Shown here: piece by piece, positions 50,517 to 63,800 of the stretch
How the letters are laid out: the number at the start of each line of letters is the position of its first letter
Position numbering within the stretch: the stretch's first letter is position 1
NCBI RefSeq assembly: GCF_019578655.1
Contig: NC_063263.1
Location: 12,461,001-12,525,000, forward strand
Direction of reading: 5' to 3'
From: Ricinus communis
Taxonomy: Eukaryota > Streptophyta > Magnoliopsida > Malpighiales > Euphorbiaceae
DNA length: 64,000 bases
Translations under genes and position numbers: made by a program
Notes under the pieces: model-generated
What the model was told of the DNA's origin: nothing
The model's input: the letters and a program-made list of their open reading frames with translations, nothing else
The model's database searches: none

Positions 50517-53336
50517 ATGGGTTCCGTTATTATGGAACCAGAAGACATTGCAATATTTGCAAATCATTTGGATGGAAGCAAGAATATCACCACAATTTGC
50601 ACAAATTTAGCAAAGATATCTTCAGGGGGTATATTTCAGCAATCGGATCCTTTGGCCTATTGGGTCCCTCTTCTTCTCTTGCAAATGAGTCTAGCCTGTG
50701 GAACCTTTCTTCTCATTTCTAAACTTCTCAAGCCTCTTGGTTCACCTATTGTGGTCAGGCAACTCCTTGTAAGCTTCTACTCACAATTCTCTCCTTATTG
50801 TTGCTGTCTATTTTCATTCTTAGAAATCTTTGTTTCAAATTCAAAGAAATGGGTACAAGCATGCATGTTCTTTCTTTTTTCTTCTTTTTCTTGTTTCTAA
50901 ATCTGATATTTCATTCTCTCTTGGTATTTGATGGGTTCATGGTTTCCCAGGCAGGCATAATATTAGGTCCATCACTTCTATGCAGGAGTCAAGTCCTTGC
51001 AAATGCATTTTTTCCTGTGAGAGGATTCATAATGCTGGATATAGTAGCTTCCTTCGGCTTCATACTTTACTTCTTCCTTGTAGGAGTACAAATGGATCCA
51101 TGGATATTTAAACATCTTGACAGAAAGGCTGTTGGTCTTGGACTCTTTGGGGTCGCCGTGCCTATGGTACTAAGCAATGCCTCGAGCTTATTCATATTGT
51201 CCCATGTCAATGTAGACCCCAGCATTGCTAGATCACTTCCTTCGGTTGCTCAATCTGAGTCTGTGTTTGCTTTCCCAGTTATTGCTCACTTCTTGGCAGA
51301 GCTCAAGATTATCAATTCTGAATTTGGAAGAGTAGCATTATCTTCTTCCTTTGTAGCAGGCTTATGCAGTTTCGCTGTGATAACATCTAGTGTCCTGTTG
51401 CAACAATCCGGAGACTATTACGGAGCACTTCAAATCCTAACTAATGCAGCTGTTCTTCTTATTATTATCATTTTCATCATACGCCCTGCAATCATGCGGA
51501 TGACAAAGCATAATCCGGAGGGAGAGCTGCTGAAAGAGAGCTATGTGATCTGGCTACTTTTAGCAGTCTTTCTGACCGGTTTCCTCAGTCATGCACTTGG
51601 TTTGCACCTTTACTTTGGACCTCTTGTTTTTGGGATAACTATACCAGCAGGGCCACCAATAGGCTCTACCCTAGTACACAAGCTTGATCTTCTCACCAAT
51701 TGGATATTTATGCCACTCTACCTGGTAAAAAATGGACTGACAACTAATATATTCAGCATCAAATTTAAGAACTATCTGATAGTGCAATTCATTGCCATCA
51801 CCAGTTCGTTTGGAAAGTTCTTTGGGACATTTATAGTTTCCCGTTTCAGCAACATACCGACCAAGGATGCTGCATCACTAGGCCTTGTAGTGAACGCCCA
51901 GGGCGTGCTTGAGCTTGGAATGTTTAGAATGATGAAGAGAAACATGGTACGTTTAAAGTTTATAATTCTCATCGCAATGCAGGGTATTTGACCACTGCAT
52001 TAATGTATTTATTATGACTATAAGCAATTGTGAACAATGTTAATGGCTATCACCAGTATATTCATATTAAAATGAATGAATAATACCCCAACTAACATGA
52101 TGAATTGGCTTTCTGATGATATTGCAGGCAATAGACAATGAGGCTTTTGTGATAATGTGCATATCCATGATGCTCGTAACAGGAGCTATCACACCCCTCA
52201 TAAAACGCCTGTATGATCCTGCAAGGAGGTATGCCGTTTACAGGAAAAGAACCGTTATGAATTTAAAACCCAATTTTGAACTCAGGGTGCTAGTTTGTGT
52301 CCATGAAAACGAAAATGTTCCTGCAGCCATCAACCTCCTTGAGGCCTTAAATCCCACAAAAAGAAGCCCTTTATATGTTTATATTCTCCACCTTGTTGAG
52401 CTTGTTGGCCGTGCAAACCCCCTGCTCATCCCACACAGATTGAGCACTAGCACCTCTAAGAAGGTAAAAAACTCGGAGCCTGTGATTAATGCCTTCAGAA
52501 GATTTGAGCATAGCAACCCTGGTCGCGTCACCATTTATCCTTTTACTGCAATTAGTCCATCTAAAACAATGCATGACGATGTTTGCACAATGGCTCTAGA
52601 CAGAAGGATTTCCCTTGTCATAGTTCCTTTCCACAAAATTTTTCAAGCCAGTGGTGGAATGGATTCCAGCAGAAAGGCCATTAAAATCACAAACATGAAT
52701 GTCCTTGAAAAAGCACCTTGCTCTACTGCAATCCTTGTTGGCCGTGGGCTTCTGAATGCTTCAAAGCCTATCATGAACAGCCATTCTAATTATCGCGTTG
52801 CTGTTCTCTTCTTGAGCGGACCTGATGATAGAGAGGCACTGGCCATAGGTGCACGAATGGCTGGGAATCAGAACATTAACCTGACAATAATACGGCTCCT
52901 TGCGAATGGAAGTATTTCCAGTGACGGTGCAAGTGACAGGAAGCTTGACAATGAAGTGGTGAGTGAGTTTAGAACTGCTACAGCGGGAAATTACCGAGTG
53001 ATGTATATAGAGGAAGTGGTGATGGATGGGACAGGAACTATTTCAGTGATTAGATCAATGGAAGACCAATATGACCTTGTCATAATGGGTAGGCATCATG
53101 AGAAAAGATCGCAACTTTTATCAGGACTCACAGATTGGAATGACCACAAGGAGTTGGGAATAATTGGAGATTTTTGTGCTTCAGCACAGTTAATGAGAAA
53201 CACCACAATTTTGGTGGTGCAACAACACACCAATATTGCAAAGGAAGGTGCTCGAAATGCTAGAAGAAAAATTAGTGACAGAACTATGAGAGATGGGGAA
53301 GCAGAACATCTTCCAATTTATAATAGAATTGTGTAG
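50517..53336 (+). CDS. CHX: CHX-family cation/H+ antiporter
   Basis: Three exons (50517-50768, 50951-51946, 52128-53336) join in phase to give 818 residues. The N-terminal half is a Na+/H+-exchanger domain with about 12 membrane segments. It includes the typical AGIILGPSLLCRS, FILYFFLVGVQMDP and SVFAFPVIAHFLAELK. The C-terminal 400 residues are the soluble CHX regulatory region, with two USP-like halves (ELRVLVCVHENENVPAAINLLEAL; RVAVLFLSGPDDREALAIG). CHX proteins exchange K+ or other monovalent cations for H+ in endomembranes or the plasma membrane, often in pollen or guard cells. The usual Asn-Asp pair of the exchange site reads Ala-Gly (about residues 220-221). The start at 50517 is the first in-frame ATG; MEPEDIA 15 bases later is possible. 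The subgroup is not assigned. Confidence 0.93.
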
Positions 53337-53600
53337 TATTCCTCCAAAAGCCAGACCACTTGTGATCTGCATATGGTAGTTAGACACTTTGAAAAATGAA
53401 AATTCTCAGATTGGATTTCGTAAAGTCTGACGTTTGCTACCTTCTGCCTCCTGATGATTGATTTTGTGATATTTTACCTTAAGCCATTTAAAGGACCAGT
53501 TGGGAAGAAAGTCAAGAAACAAATTAATGGTTAAATTCCTAAATGTACTGCCACTTCCCAGTTTGGAGAGCCAAATTTCACTCCTCAAGCTTAGCTACCA

Positions 53601-55727
53601 TCAATTGTATGATATGTTGCAGACATGCTTCCAGGGTTCATCATTGGACTCTATACATTTGTCAGAAATTGCTTCAAGCAAGAATAAAATAGATTCTGAT
53701 TTTGAAGAAGAGGAAAGCAAGGCCGAAAGTTCAGAAGATATGACTTGCAACATGAGAGATGATGCTTCTCGAATCTGCTTGATATGTTCAACAGCAATGC
53801 TCATCTCTTCTGCATCAGCTAAACACTTCAGCAAAACAACATGGGAATCTGAATGGCCTATGTCATGAGCGGGGCCACAGAGCAACTTGGAAGCTGCGAG
53901 AAATTGACCTATATGGCCATGTGTACATCAGTAAACAAAGAATATGTAAAGCCCTTAACAACCCAGAAAAAGTGATTGAGAAGTAATAAGAACAGTGACA
54001 TCACTTAAGAAAGCGAATCAATTTATAGAAACACAAACACACATGGTTATATTTATGAAAAGCACACCTTTTTTGCACAGGTTTATAATGAATGTGCTCA
54101 ATAACCTTTGTGCCAGCTTGGAATCCTGATTAATTGATTTACTAAAGATCTCAATAGCAGCATCAAACTTGCTTTCTTGACAGAGCCCTTTGAGAATGGA
54201 TGTGTAAGTTGTAGCATTGGGTGCTATCCCTTTCTCCAACATGTGATGAAAGAGCCTCATAGCCTCTTCAACTTCAGCAATTTCTGAGAATTTTCCAATA
54301 AGAATATTATAAGTTTTTATATTCACTCCACATCCGACTACAAACATCTCATCCCAAAGCTTCTTAGCAGGACGCAATAGATCTTCTCTACAGCATGCTT
54401 CCATTAAACAGTTGTACATTGAGATATCTGTGCCAAGCCCTTTCTTTTTCATCTCCTGAAGAACCCCATAAGCCTCTCTTATTTTCCCAGCCTTGCATAA
54501 GAACGAGAACATCACATTATAACCCTCCAGATCAGAGAAATAATCTTTAGAAGACAAGACATTGTATACCTCTAGCATTTCGTCAATCTTTCCATGCCTA
54601 GATAGATTTCTGCTCAAATTGCTTAAAGTTAAAAGAGTTGGTAACATCCCTTTTCCAATAATGTAATGGAAAAACAACATCGCAGTATTAGGATCAATGC
54701 TTGATACAGATCCTATCAATGCATTCAAAACATCAACTTCAATAGGAAAATCACCATGCACAATAACTTCACCTATTTCTTTCGCTTCAAGTACCAATCT
54801 CTTCGCAATCAAACTCAAAATAAAATCCCTATAATCATTACTCCTCGGTGCCACCCCTAACTTTCTCTTCATCTTTAACACCTTATTAATATCAGCTGAA
54901 CTCCCTGATAATCTAAAAGCTTCAGCCACAATCCTATATGCCATAAAATCTGGTTTACAGTTCCTAATCCTCAATTCATTCAATACCCACAAAGCCTCAT
55001 TTACTCTTGAAGCCTGACAAAGTCCATGAACAACCAAAACAGCAATAACCGACCCGTTGATCACTGAATTACCTTCCTTAACTTGATCTAACAGATTCAA
55101 AACTTTACTCAAATTAGCATCTCTACAGAACCTCCAAATAAACACACCAAATCCAACAGTATTAAAAGCAACACCTCTCAGAAGCATTTCATCAAACACT
55201 TTTAAACCCTTATCGAAGTACCCATCAGAACCCAAAACAGCTAAAAGAGAGTTACATATTTCAGGCCCAATATCTAAAGTCCGTGATTTTGCCTCACTAA
55301 AAACCAAATAAGCATCCTGGGTCTTTCTCCCTCTGATCAAAGAACTAATGACAAAACGCTGCGTTGAAGAATCGAGAGTTAAATTCTGGTTTTTGACTTG
55401 TTTTAAGACATACTCAATAGCATTAAATTGACGAGAAAGAGAGAGAGATTTGAGAATTGAGTCATAAGTAAGTGAATTGTGAGTGAACCCAGGTTGTTGT
55501 GATGCCCAATTAAAAAAACCGAGTGCGAGTGAATGGTGAGTCAAGAGACAAGGGTCGATTACTTGAGCAACGAGTGATGGACTCAGTGAGTCACGGGAGA
55601 CGATTCTGTGTAGAACTGACTCCAGTGAAGGTGTCCATGGGCGAGTTTGAGTTGGGCTTCGGCTATTTGATGCAGAGATTAGAGCTTGGCTTATCCGAGT
55701 GGCCAACTCGGTTGCGGGTCTCATCAT
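53601..55727 (-). CDS. Pentatricopeptide repeat protein, P-type, At5g14080-like
   Basis: Two exons (55727-54068 and 53908-53601) join in phase to give 655 residues. The N-terminus MMRPATELATRISQAL is followed by a helical repeat region with many 35-residue PPR motifs, such as YNCLMEACCREDLLRPAKKLWDEMF and YNILIGKFSEIAEVEEAMRLFHHML. No DYW or E extension is present, so it is P-class, expected to bind RNA in mitochondria or plastids. It resembles Arabidopsis At5g14080 along its length, by recollection. An in-frame ATG at 55760 would add 11 residues; I prefer 55727 because the homologue begins there. The C-terminal exon (GQFLAASKLLCGPAHDIG and beyond) belongs to the same protein. A uORF overlaps the start region. 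Confidence 0.93.
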
Positions 55728-55773
55728 TTGAAATGGATGAACTGAGGGATTGACAGTCATCCGAACCCGCCAT
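55663..55773 (-). other. Upstream ORF overlapping the PPR start
   Basis: ATGGCGGGTTCGG at 55773 opens a 36-codon frame, out of phase with the PPR protein, ending at a TAG at 55663. It overlaps both candidate PPR start codons. If the transcript starts upstream of it, PPR translation would need leaky scanning. Seen directly; the effect is inferred. Confidence 0.5.
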
Positions 55774-56363
55774 TCTCTTAACAAGTTCAAAACTTCCGTT
55801 AAAAACGCACCGTTTCAACCAACAACTTAAAATCCACATAGATATATACTTTTCTCTTATACTTTACCAACCAATAATAATTATTTGCAAAATAAAATTT
55901 TACTTCTTTATGAAAGGAAATAAAAATTACTCTTAGAACAAATAAATTCAGAAATATTTCCCCCTGTTAGATAGGCCTTCATCAATTCATCAGAAAATAA
56001 ATGACATTTATGTTACTAAAATTTAAACATCATTAAGATACAAACCTCTATAAATAACATTAACACTAACGTTTTCTTTTTGTTTCATTGGGCTGAATTA
56101 TGTGTACAAACAAATGGGTTTTGGGACAACCCATGTGCAATTTGAATATACATATATAAAGAACCACCTTAGCATTTACAGATATGTAGTGGTTCTCAGG
56201 CTAAATCTGTACAAGTGTCTGTCTCGTGATACTAATATTAATCCCTTTGATGCAGAGCCTATGTTGGTGCCTGCCTCTTGATACTTATATTTTCTTCTGC
56301 TGACTTCATACATCATCTATATCTGTACAATATATACACTGGTGAGAATTTAACGCAAACAGA
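55774..56363. other. Spacer between the PPR and ACR genes
   Basis: The first part is the PPR promoter, with aaaaacgcaccgttt at 55801-55815 about 75 bases before the preferred ATG. The last part is the 3' UTR of the ACR gene. No additional gene is seen. Confidence 0.6.
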
Positions 56364-59348
56364 TTACGAGTAGGATCTGATCAACTTAAAATTCTGAAAC
56401 GTTCGAGCTTTGAACAGGGTCCCCAATAGATATCCCATTGTAGTTTCTTGTGCTGGCTTTGGTGAAAGAGTCAAGTTCTGTTTCACCTGTAACCTAGTTT
56501 GTCCGATCTGTCTGCAAATTGAATCAACAATCTTGGGGTCAACTGGGCTACCTGTTACGTCTGTGACATAGAATGTGTCTTTGGCTATACCGCCTTTTGT
56601 TGAAATTTCTGCTCTCTTGATGCATAAACTGTTTTCTCGGAATGTTCTGGTAATGTCTGAAAGAAGTCCAACACGGTCCTCTGTGCATAATTCTAGCTCA
56701 AGTCCCTGTATGATCAAGTATTATATCTGAATAGCAAGTGAACAAGTCTCATGGGTGAATTACAAGTTTTATGTATAGTTCATACCTCAGATGCTCGCCT
56801 TTCAATAGCAGCTTCAAGACATTGTATGACACGTTCTCTCTCAGCATCTGAGCTTATAGGGAGTCCATCGACATGTCGGATATAGAATTCCTACAAGCAA
56901 ATGGAATATTGCTGTTTAACTATTGACCCGCAATAATATTTAAGTTAGTCCAAAGACTTAAAAAGTGCATTTAGACTTGATTGTTACCTGATAAGCTTCC
57001 TCCTTCCTTCCTGCATTGACCATTCCATGAAAAACTACATACTCCATGTCCGTTAAAGTGCAAACAATGTCAAACAAAAGTTTAGGGCGATCCTTTGACC
57101 TCATAGTAATCACAGAGTAATCTTTCTCGATGTTCAACACGGTAACATGAGGTCTTGAGCTCTTATCCTCGAGCCTTCCTAGTCCAACCCTATCGACCCT
57201 TTCATAGTCCCTATCGGCAAACATGATCTGATGCAATCTTCTCTCTCTACTTGTTATCCCAGGAGGTGAAAGAGTCATTTTTGCTGCTTTTAAATCATTG
57301 TTACCTTTGAGAACATTGCACAGCAATTCCTTTATTGTCGAGAGTCTCTTTGGATCTTTAACCGCACACCCTGTGGAATCATCTGTGACATGAACCACAG
57401 CAGCAGCCCTGGCATTATGGGTCCATATCTCAGCATTTACCACATTGCAGCGAAGATCCGCCAGAACTGCACATACTTCAGACAATAATCCAGGCCTGTC
57501 ATTACCGCTGAGTTCAATTGATGTATGGTCTTCAGAAGGCATCACACCAACAGACCCTCTCAATGAAGGAGCAAAGCTTGCATTACTTTCAAGTCTCTGC
57601 AGAACCCAATATTAACATGGAAAATCAGTAAAAGAATGAATAGTATTTGACATTTCAATTCAAGAGAAAAATTATACCACAGAGTGCAGCACTGGAATTT
57701 TTTATTTCTAGATGAACATTACTTGAAAATGAAGGAAGAGAGTTTAAAAAATGTAAAGGAAAAAATGTAGGTTTTCAGTTCAATCCAACATACAGCGATT
57801 TAACTTGCCTTGACAGTTTATAAGCTCCCCAAGGATATACTTGAAACGTATTAGAATTGACATAGTAATAACGACATCATAGATCATGCTCAGGGCAACA
57901 AAAGATTGTAATGCAATAACCAAGTCATCACCAATTTATTCTTCGCATTTTTTGCTATGAAAAGTTGATGTAACTATACTGCTAAACTGAAAATCATTTC
58001 ACTCTTGCAAAACAGTGCAAAGAAGCTGAAACCTGTTTCTGTTTCTTTACTCCCATTTATCAGAAATCAAATGATAACGCGAAAAGCATGTCACAAAAAT
58101 ACCAAAAGCAACAGCAATAAATAAGTCCTTACTCTTTGTATATAACCAATCACTTCCTTATCTCTGATTTTGTTGCCATCTTGGTCTATCACATTAAACA
58201 CTGAGAAAAAATAAAAGAAAAGATATGAATAATAAGACCAGGACTTTTCAAACTGTTGATTTAATTACAATCTAAGCGATTGAAGAAGAAACCTCACCAT
58301 CCATAAACCATCCTCCATCAGATGATATATATGCTTTTTTTATTACAAGGTTCATATCAGTAAGCACTTGTACGACTTGGAGTAGTATTCCATGCTTGTT
58401 GACACTGTCAACCTACAAAGGAAATCAATTGTCAGTATAACTGAAAATAATCAGAGAATTAAACAAATAGTCGATAAATAATGACCTTAAGACATATCCA
58501 TATGCTAATTCGACCAAATAATAGGTAGTCTTAATTTGCCAATTAACTTGCATGCCTATATTAGAGGAACTTATTTAACACCTGTATATGTCTGCATATA
58601 AATATTTGCTAGTTCAATCTAATTACAGTAAACCAAAATCAAAATTATGAGAAAATCATGAGGTTTACCTGAATAACAGTGGCGTCCTCACAAACATCGT
58701 TGTCAATCACAACTCTGCAAGCAAGAAGCAATTAAATTAGAATTTATATACCATGAACACAACTGAGAAGGAAAAAAAGAAAAGAAACAGGCAAGTCAAA
58801 CCCTCTCGATCTTTTGATTCATTAAAGAATTTAAAAAATTGCTTATGTTGAGAAGAATTTAGTAAGTTTGACTAAGAGATAGAAGTCCTGAGTCTCTATT
58901 GGGGTTGCCAAGAAAATTCAGAAAAATTAAAGTTTTAAGAATAATAAAAAAAGAAGTAATTGAAGTTGCATAATTTCATAAGTAACTAAAAATTGACTTT
59001 TCTTTTTCTTTTCTTTTCATCCATCTTTCCCTTGATCTCTCAGCAACAGAACAGCATGGGAAAAAAAAGAAAAAAAGAAAAAGAATAACTTGCAAAGAGC
59101 GGAAAGAGCAAACTTTTTTCTTCAAAATTCATCTTCAAGATGTAAGAGAGAGAATTTCAAAGTTCCGTACACCCTCCAAAATCATACAAAAACATCATCA
59201 AAACAAAAAAAAAAGAATACAACCTTACACCCAGCATCTGCAACTAAACTTAGATACCCAAAAACAAAATCTAAAGAAGAATACAAAGAAACAGGTAGCA
59301 CCTTGGCGGGTTCATCCTCCTGATAAGCTTAGCATATTCATCATCCAT
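56364..59348 (-). CDS. ACR: ACT domain repeat (ACR) protein with four ACT domains
   Basis: Seven exons (59348-59302, 58714-58669, 58412-58298, 58200-58133, 57596-56988, 56890-56786, 56705-56364) join in phase to give 443 residues, typical for plant ACR proteins. The start [21 protein letters not shown] and four ACT repeats are visible. ACT1 runs from [23 protein letters not shown]2 contains [24 protein letters not shown]3 contains [20 protein letters not shown] and ACT4 contains [22 protein letters not shown] domains bind amino acids. ACR proteins resemble the sensor part of bacterial GlnD and are thought to act in amino-acid or nitrogen sensing, with localisation differing between members. 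No nucleotidyltransferase domain is present. Which of the Arabidopsis ACR members it matches was not resolved. Confidence 0.95.
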
Positions 59349-60099
59349 GTCTTGTTGAAATTTCCCTCAACCGAAACGAAGAAAACAAAAACAAACCAAA
59401 ACCCTCTAAAAGATAAAGAATTTTGAGAAAGACCCAAGAAACAGAATTTACAAGAGAATCAAATTATGCGACCTCCAAAATCCGAGGAAAATAGGAAACC
59501 AAAACAAGACGAGAGAGAAGGAGAAGTACTAAAAAAAGTAAAGCAGGGAACTTTTAGGAAACACATGATAATTAATTAAGTAAGGAAGTAACAACTCTTC
59601 CTTTTAAATCGTGGCCGTTAAAAACGTGTTGAGAGATTATTGGACGGAGTAGCGGTTAAGACGATGTGGATGGCTGACGGGTTCTGAGTGGTAAGTGAAG
59701 TGAAAGTGTGCCGTTTGTTTTTATAGTTACTGAAGAGAGTGGGGAAAAGTGACGTGGCAAATGTGCACGTGCCATGTAGATTGTGTTCGTAACGGCTGCT
59801 GTTGCCGGTGTTTTTGGCGGCAATTCTAGTGACGACTGGGACCGGTTTCCTTTCTGCTGCCCACGTCATTGAAATGGCTTTGTAATTTATCTGTGTCGGT
59901 TCCTTTCTGGGCCTGGTAAATAATTAGCACCACAAAATCTAGAAAAAGAATTTTTGGAAACGCCAAGTATAAATTCAATAAAAAATTTAAAAAAATAGGT
60001 TTGATTTTTTATTTTTGTTTAGTTTTACTATATGTTTATGCTTTAGGTAAATTTATAGGATAAGTGAGAATGAAGTTAAATTATATATTTTAAAAATTT
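59349..60099. promoter_or_regulatory. Upstream region of the ACR gene
   Basis: This is leader and promoter sequence read on the minus strand. The first 200 bases are A-rich and probably 5' UTR. A GC-richer segment at about 59640-59870 includes CACGTG-containing gtgcacgtgccatg near 59762, a G-box core. No gene was found; an open frame at 59618-59869 has no family features. Confidence 0.45.
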
Positions 60100-60865
60100 G
60101 CTCTCATCCTCTCTAACCTTCTTCCTACTGTTCCTAGGGTTTAGGTCTGCGTTTGGGGCGGCTTCTGGTGGCTTTGCCACCGGCAGGCAACCCTCAGTTT
60201 CGTCTCACCTTGCTTTCTAGTTTTCCTTTGTTTATATCTAATTAAAGTGTATCTAGTGATGTTGTTGTCTTGTGCTGGGTTAGTTGCTAGCTTGTTTTTG
60301 TTCTTTTGGTGCAGGTTTTGGTCGATCTTGGCCCCGACCTAGCCAGTTGGTGCGGCGACGTCCGCCTCCTTAGCCTACCGCTGTCCTATGGGTGTTTGTC
60401 TTGTGACAGATGTAGGCGATGGAGAGGAAGAGTTGCTGGTTTTCTGGGTTTTGATCGGTGGAAGAAGGAAGCTCCTTTTGGGTCTTGTCTTCCTGCCGAT
60501 CTACTCCCCAACCACCGTCGGCAGCTTTAAGACATATCTTGTGGGTTTACTGGTGCTGCCGATAGCGTCTGGTGGATGAGCGTTTAGTTGAGAATCCTTG
60601 ATCTCTTGATCTCATGGCTAATGGTCTGGCGGTGCGAGAGTGGCCATGTGAGGGTTTTACAAGGCCTATTCTGCATTTTTCCATTTATTGTTGGCCGTGG
60701 AGCAGTTTCATCTATGGGTTTTCAGCCCACTCTTATGGGTTTAAAGGGCTTTGAGCCCTATTATTGAACCTCCTTTATTTGTAATGATGTCTGGGACTTA
60801 TCAGTTAGTCCTTCAGCTCCTCTTGTACTCTCTTAATAGGAATATAATTTTTAAATATTTTTCAT
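60100..60865 (+). other. GC-richer block of unknown origin, possible retroposed element
   Basis: About 760 bases are clearly less AT-rich than both flanks. They start around ctctaaccttcttcc and end with cttgtactctcttaataggaatataattttt. Short open frames overlap at 60306-60579, but none shows a known domain. The ending resembles the 3' ends of plant non-LTR retroelements. No LTR, TIR or convincing target duplication was found. It could be a SINE- or LINE-derived piece or a decayed gene fragment. Confidence 0.35.
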
Positions 60866-63800
60866 CATTTTAGTAATGTGTTGCACAATTCTACAAGTAA
60901 GGTTTCCTGTCATTTTTTCTTGCTTTTCTTTCTCTATATATCTATTTTATATGTCTTTTTCTTTTTCTTCTCTTTTTTTTTTTTCTTGTGTTCATCCTTT
61001 TATATAATATTTAGTAAATTAGTAAATTTCTACTGACTTCATTCCAAATGGGGCATTTATGAATTTTTCTTTAAAAAACTATAATAATATAATTTTATAA
61101 AATTCATAATATAAAATAAGCTTTACCCAAATGAAATGTGGATAAAACAAATTTGAAAAATATCCCACTTGAAGATATACTAACTAATAATATGTTCAAG
61201 AGAAATATTTTTAGATTTTATATAAAAAAATTATTAATAATAGCCAGATGAAATGTGGATATGACAAATTTAAAGAGGCTACATATCCATCCCTGTCATA
61301 AGGAATCCACCGGATAACATATGATCCTATTATGTATTGGAAGATCAGACAAGAGTGATATAAAAGCTATAAACGTGGGTTCCTTTATGTTCTTACGATT
61401 TACATACAAAAATATACATAGCTATCAACCATTTGAAAAGTGCACCATAAACTGCCAGTTAACCTATCCTCCTCCTTCTTGCTACCAAACTCCCAACCAT
61501 ACTTTTCTTCATTATTTAATAGGGTTGGCTTTTGTTTCTTTTGTATGCAACAATTTTCCACCTTCCAAACATAAACTCAACTTCTTACAAGTGTCTCATA
61601 TAATACAATTATCCAAAAGGTGTGTTTATAATTTCCCAACGGCTAATTTACCATTAAATAATTGTATCTAAATTATTCAAAAATAAATAAATAAAATGCA
61701 CGATAAAAAGTCACCATTTTTTAATATAAATTTCCATATAAATGAAAGAATGGACTTTAGTTCAAAATCTACATGCTTTATTCAAATTAAAGAGTGTTTT
61801 ACTAGTATTTTCATTTTATGAGAATAAAATATGTTTATAGTTTGGATTTCTTCGTTTATTAAGTAGTAGTATTACATAGATCAGTGCTCATTGATATTTA
61901 TTAAATAGAAATTAAATGCTTGATCGATGATTAAATATGTATTTTATGAGGTCATCCAATACATTTGAATTGACCCTTCTAGTGAAGGATACCTCCATCT
62001 TTCAAAACCCTACCACCCTGCCATTATGCACCTAAACATGTTATCCATCCATCAGGAGAAGACAAATGGCTAATTAGCAAGAAGCAAGAATCATCCAGAT
62101 AGATTTGGAGGCAAGCAACAAATATGAGGATCAAAATAAAAGGGAGGGGAGGTTGGCTCTTCGGAATGGTGGGAATAAAAGGGAAAGCTTTATAGGAAAA
62201 AAAGAAAGAGAAGAGCCGCCTAAGAGGGGATGACAGGGCCCCTCCTGCCCCTGTAATAATGGATAGGGATGAGCATAGTAGATTAACAATAAGTCGAAAC
62301 AAAAATTGTAGGGTCCATCCCATTTCGAATAATCAATTTGAGGATCCAAGTGTCCAATTTGAAAAGTTCACTGCGAAGACTGAATCAATCAATTCATTGC
62401 TGTGACTTGCGTCATGCACTTCTATCTCCTTTTTCCTTTCTTTTTGGGTAGATATTTTTGTAGGGTTATTCCTCTTTGTTCTAAACTCCTTCCGAACATA
62501 AAGGAAGTTTCATTCGATGAGTTCGCACACATGTTGAGTAGGACGCTATTTCATTAGAGATCAAAAATAGAAAATATCATTAATTTATAAAAATTAAGCT
62601 GTAATTAACTAAATAATTAATTTTAACTATTTTGATATTTGATTGAATTCAAATTTTATATTAAAATATTCTAATTTAGCCTAATCCGTCATCCTACTAT
62701 TTTTCCTCAGCTAAATAAATAAAAAAATAAAGCCATTATTCACCATATGCTTTTGAAGAATTCGTGAGTAAGTCTTTTCCCAAATCCCCACCTTTTAGTA
62801 AATATACATATTCATATATAAACATAATCCAAGAGATAAATTATCTGTGATAGAGATTCATCTCTTCTGTTTGGAGCTGTTCATACATCAATGGTGGTTT
62901 AAAAGGAGCACTGCACCATTGCCTCTTGTGCAGACTCATCGAACTCTCTTCCCTTAGTTGCAAAGGCGACAACCCTTTCACTTATTGGGGCGATGGACCT
63001 TTGGTGGTATAAATTTTAGGTGCTTAAAAGTTCTGAGTGCCTTTTAAAATTTGTAGATTCCAGTTTTGTGGTCATCTTCTTCCTCTTGAGAAGTGGTAGG
63101 AATCCTTGGTTTTCTAGCCTTGACTTTTAGGCATCATTTGGATTGAGGTATTTTAAAATCTATGAATTTAAAATATATATAATTATCTTTCGAAAAAATT
63201 TAATAATAAAACTAATATTTATTATTTTGCATGTGATATATGATTAAAGAAATTCTTCATTATATAGCAATATTATAATTATGCGTCAAGAAACTCAACG
63301 CTATGGATAAGTTTAGGTTGACTATAAAAGTATAGTGCTAACTACAACTTGCCAATATATATTTAGAAGAATCATTCCTGATTTTCATGCCACTAATTGT
63401 CGAAAGGAATAAAATTCAATTTGGCCATTTGACATTCTTGTCTTGCTAAATTTATAACGTTTCAACCTAAAATTTTGATAAGAATAAGAGTTATTCTCTT
63501 TTGATAAATAAAAATAATTTTAATAATTTTTTAATAATCATTTATTAATTTTAATATAATTAAAATAATAAGTTGCTTTGATCCATGTTCAATGTAGCCA
63601 TCCTTATTTCACCACTCCATTGCCCTCACCACCATCACCTCTCACCATTGTTATAAAAAGAAACAAAAACTATAAGAACGCATATAAATAATAATCTTTT
63701 GATTGTTTTTATTTAAAATATTAATATTAATTCTTAAGTTTAAATAATATAGTCTAATATAATTTTTTATTTTTTATTTTTTATTTTTTATTTTTTATTG

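Noticed and set aside
60060..60880. Target-site duplication around the GC-richer block
   Set aside because: Both sides are A/T-rich (ttttaaaaattt versus tttttaaatattt), and the resemblance is no better than chance for such sequence.
62024..62349. Two overlapping minus-strand open frames of 99 and 72 codons
   Set aside because: Hydrophobic translation arises from T/C-rich sequence; no conserved features or promoter.
63132..63180. Possible MITE end, ggcatcatttggattgagg
   Set aside because: No matching inverted end was found in the remaining sequence.
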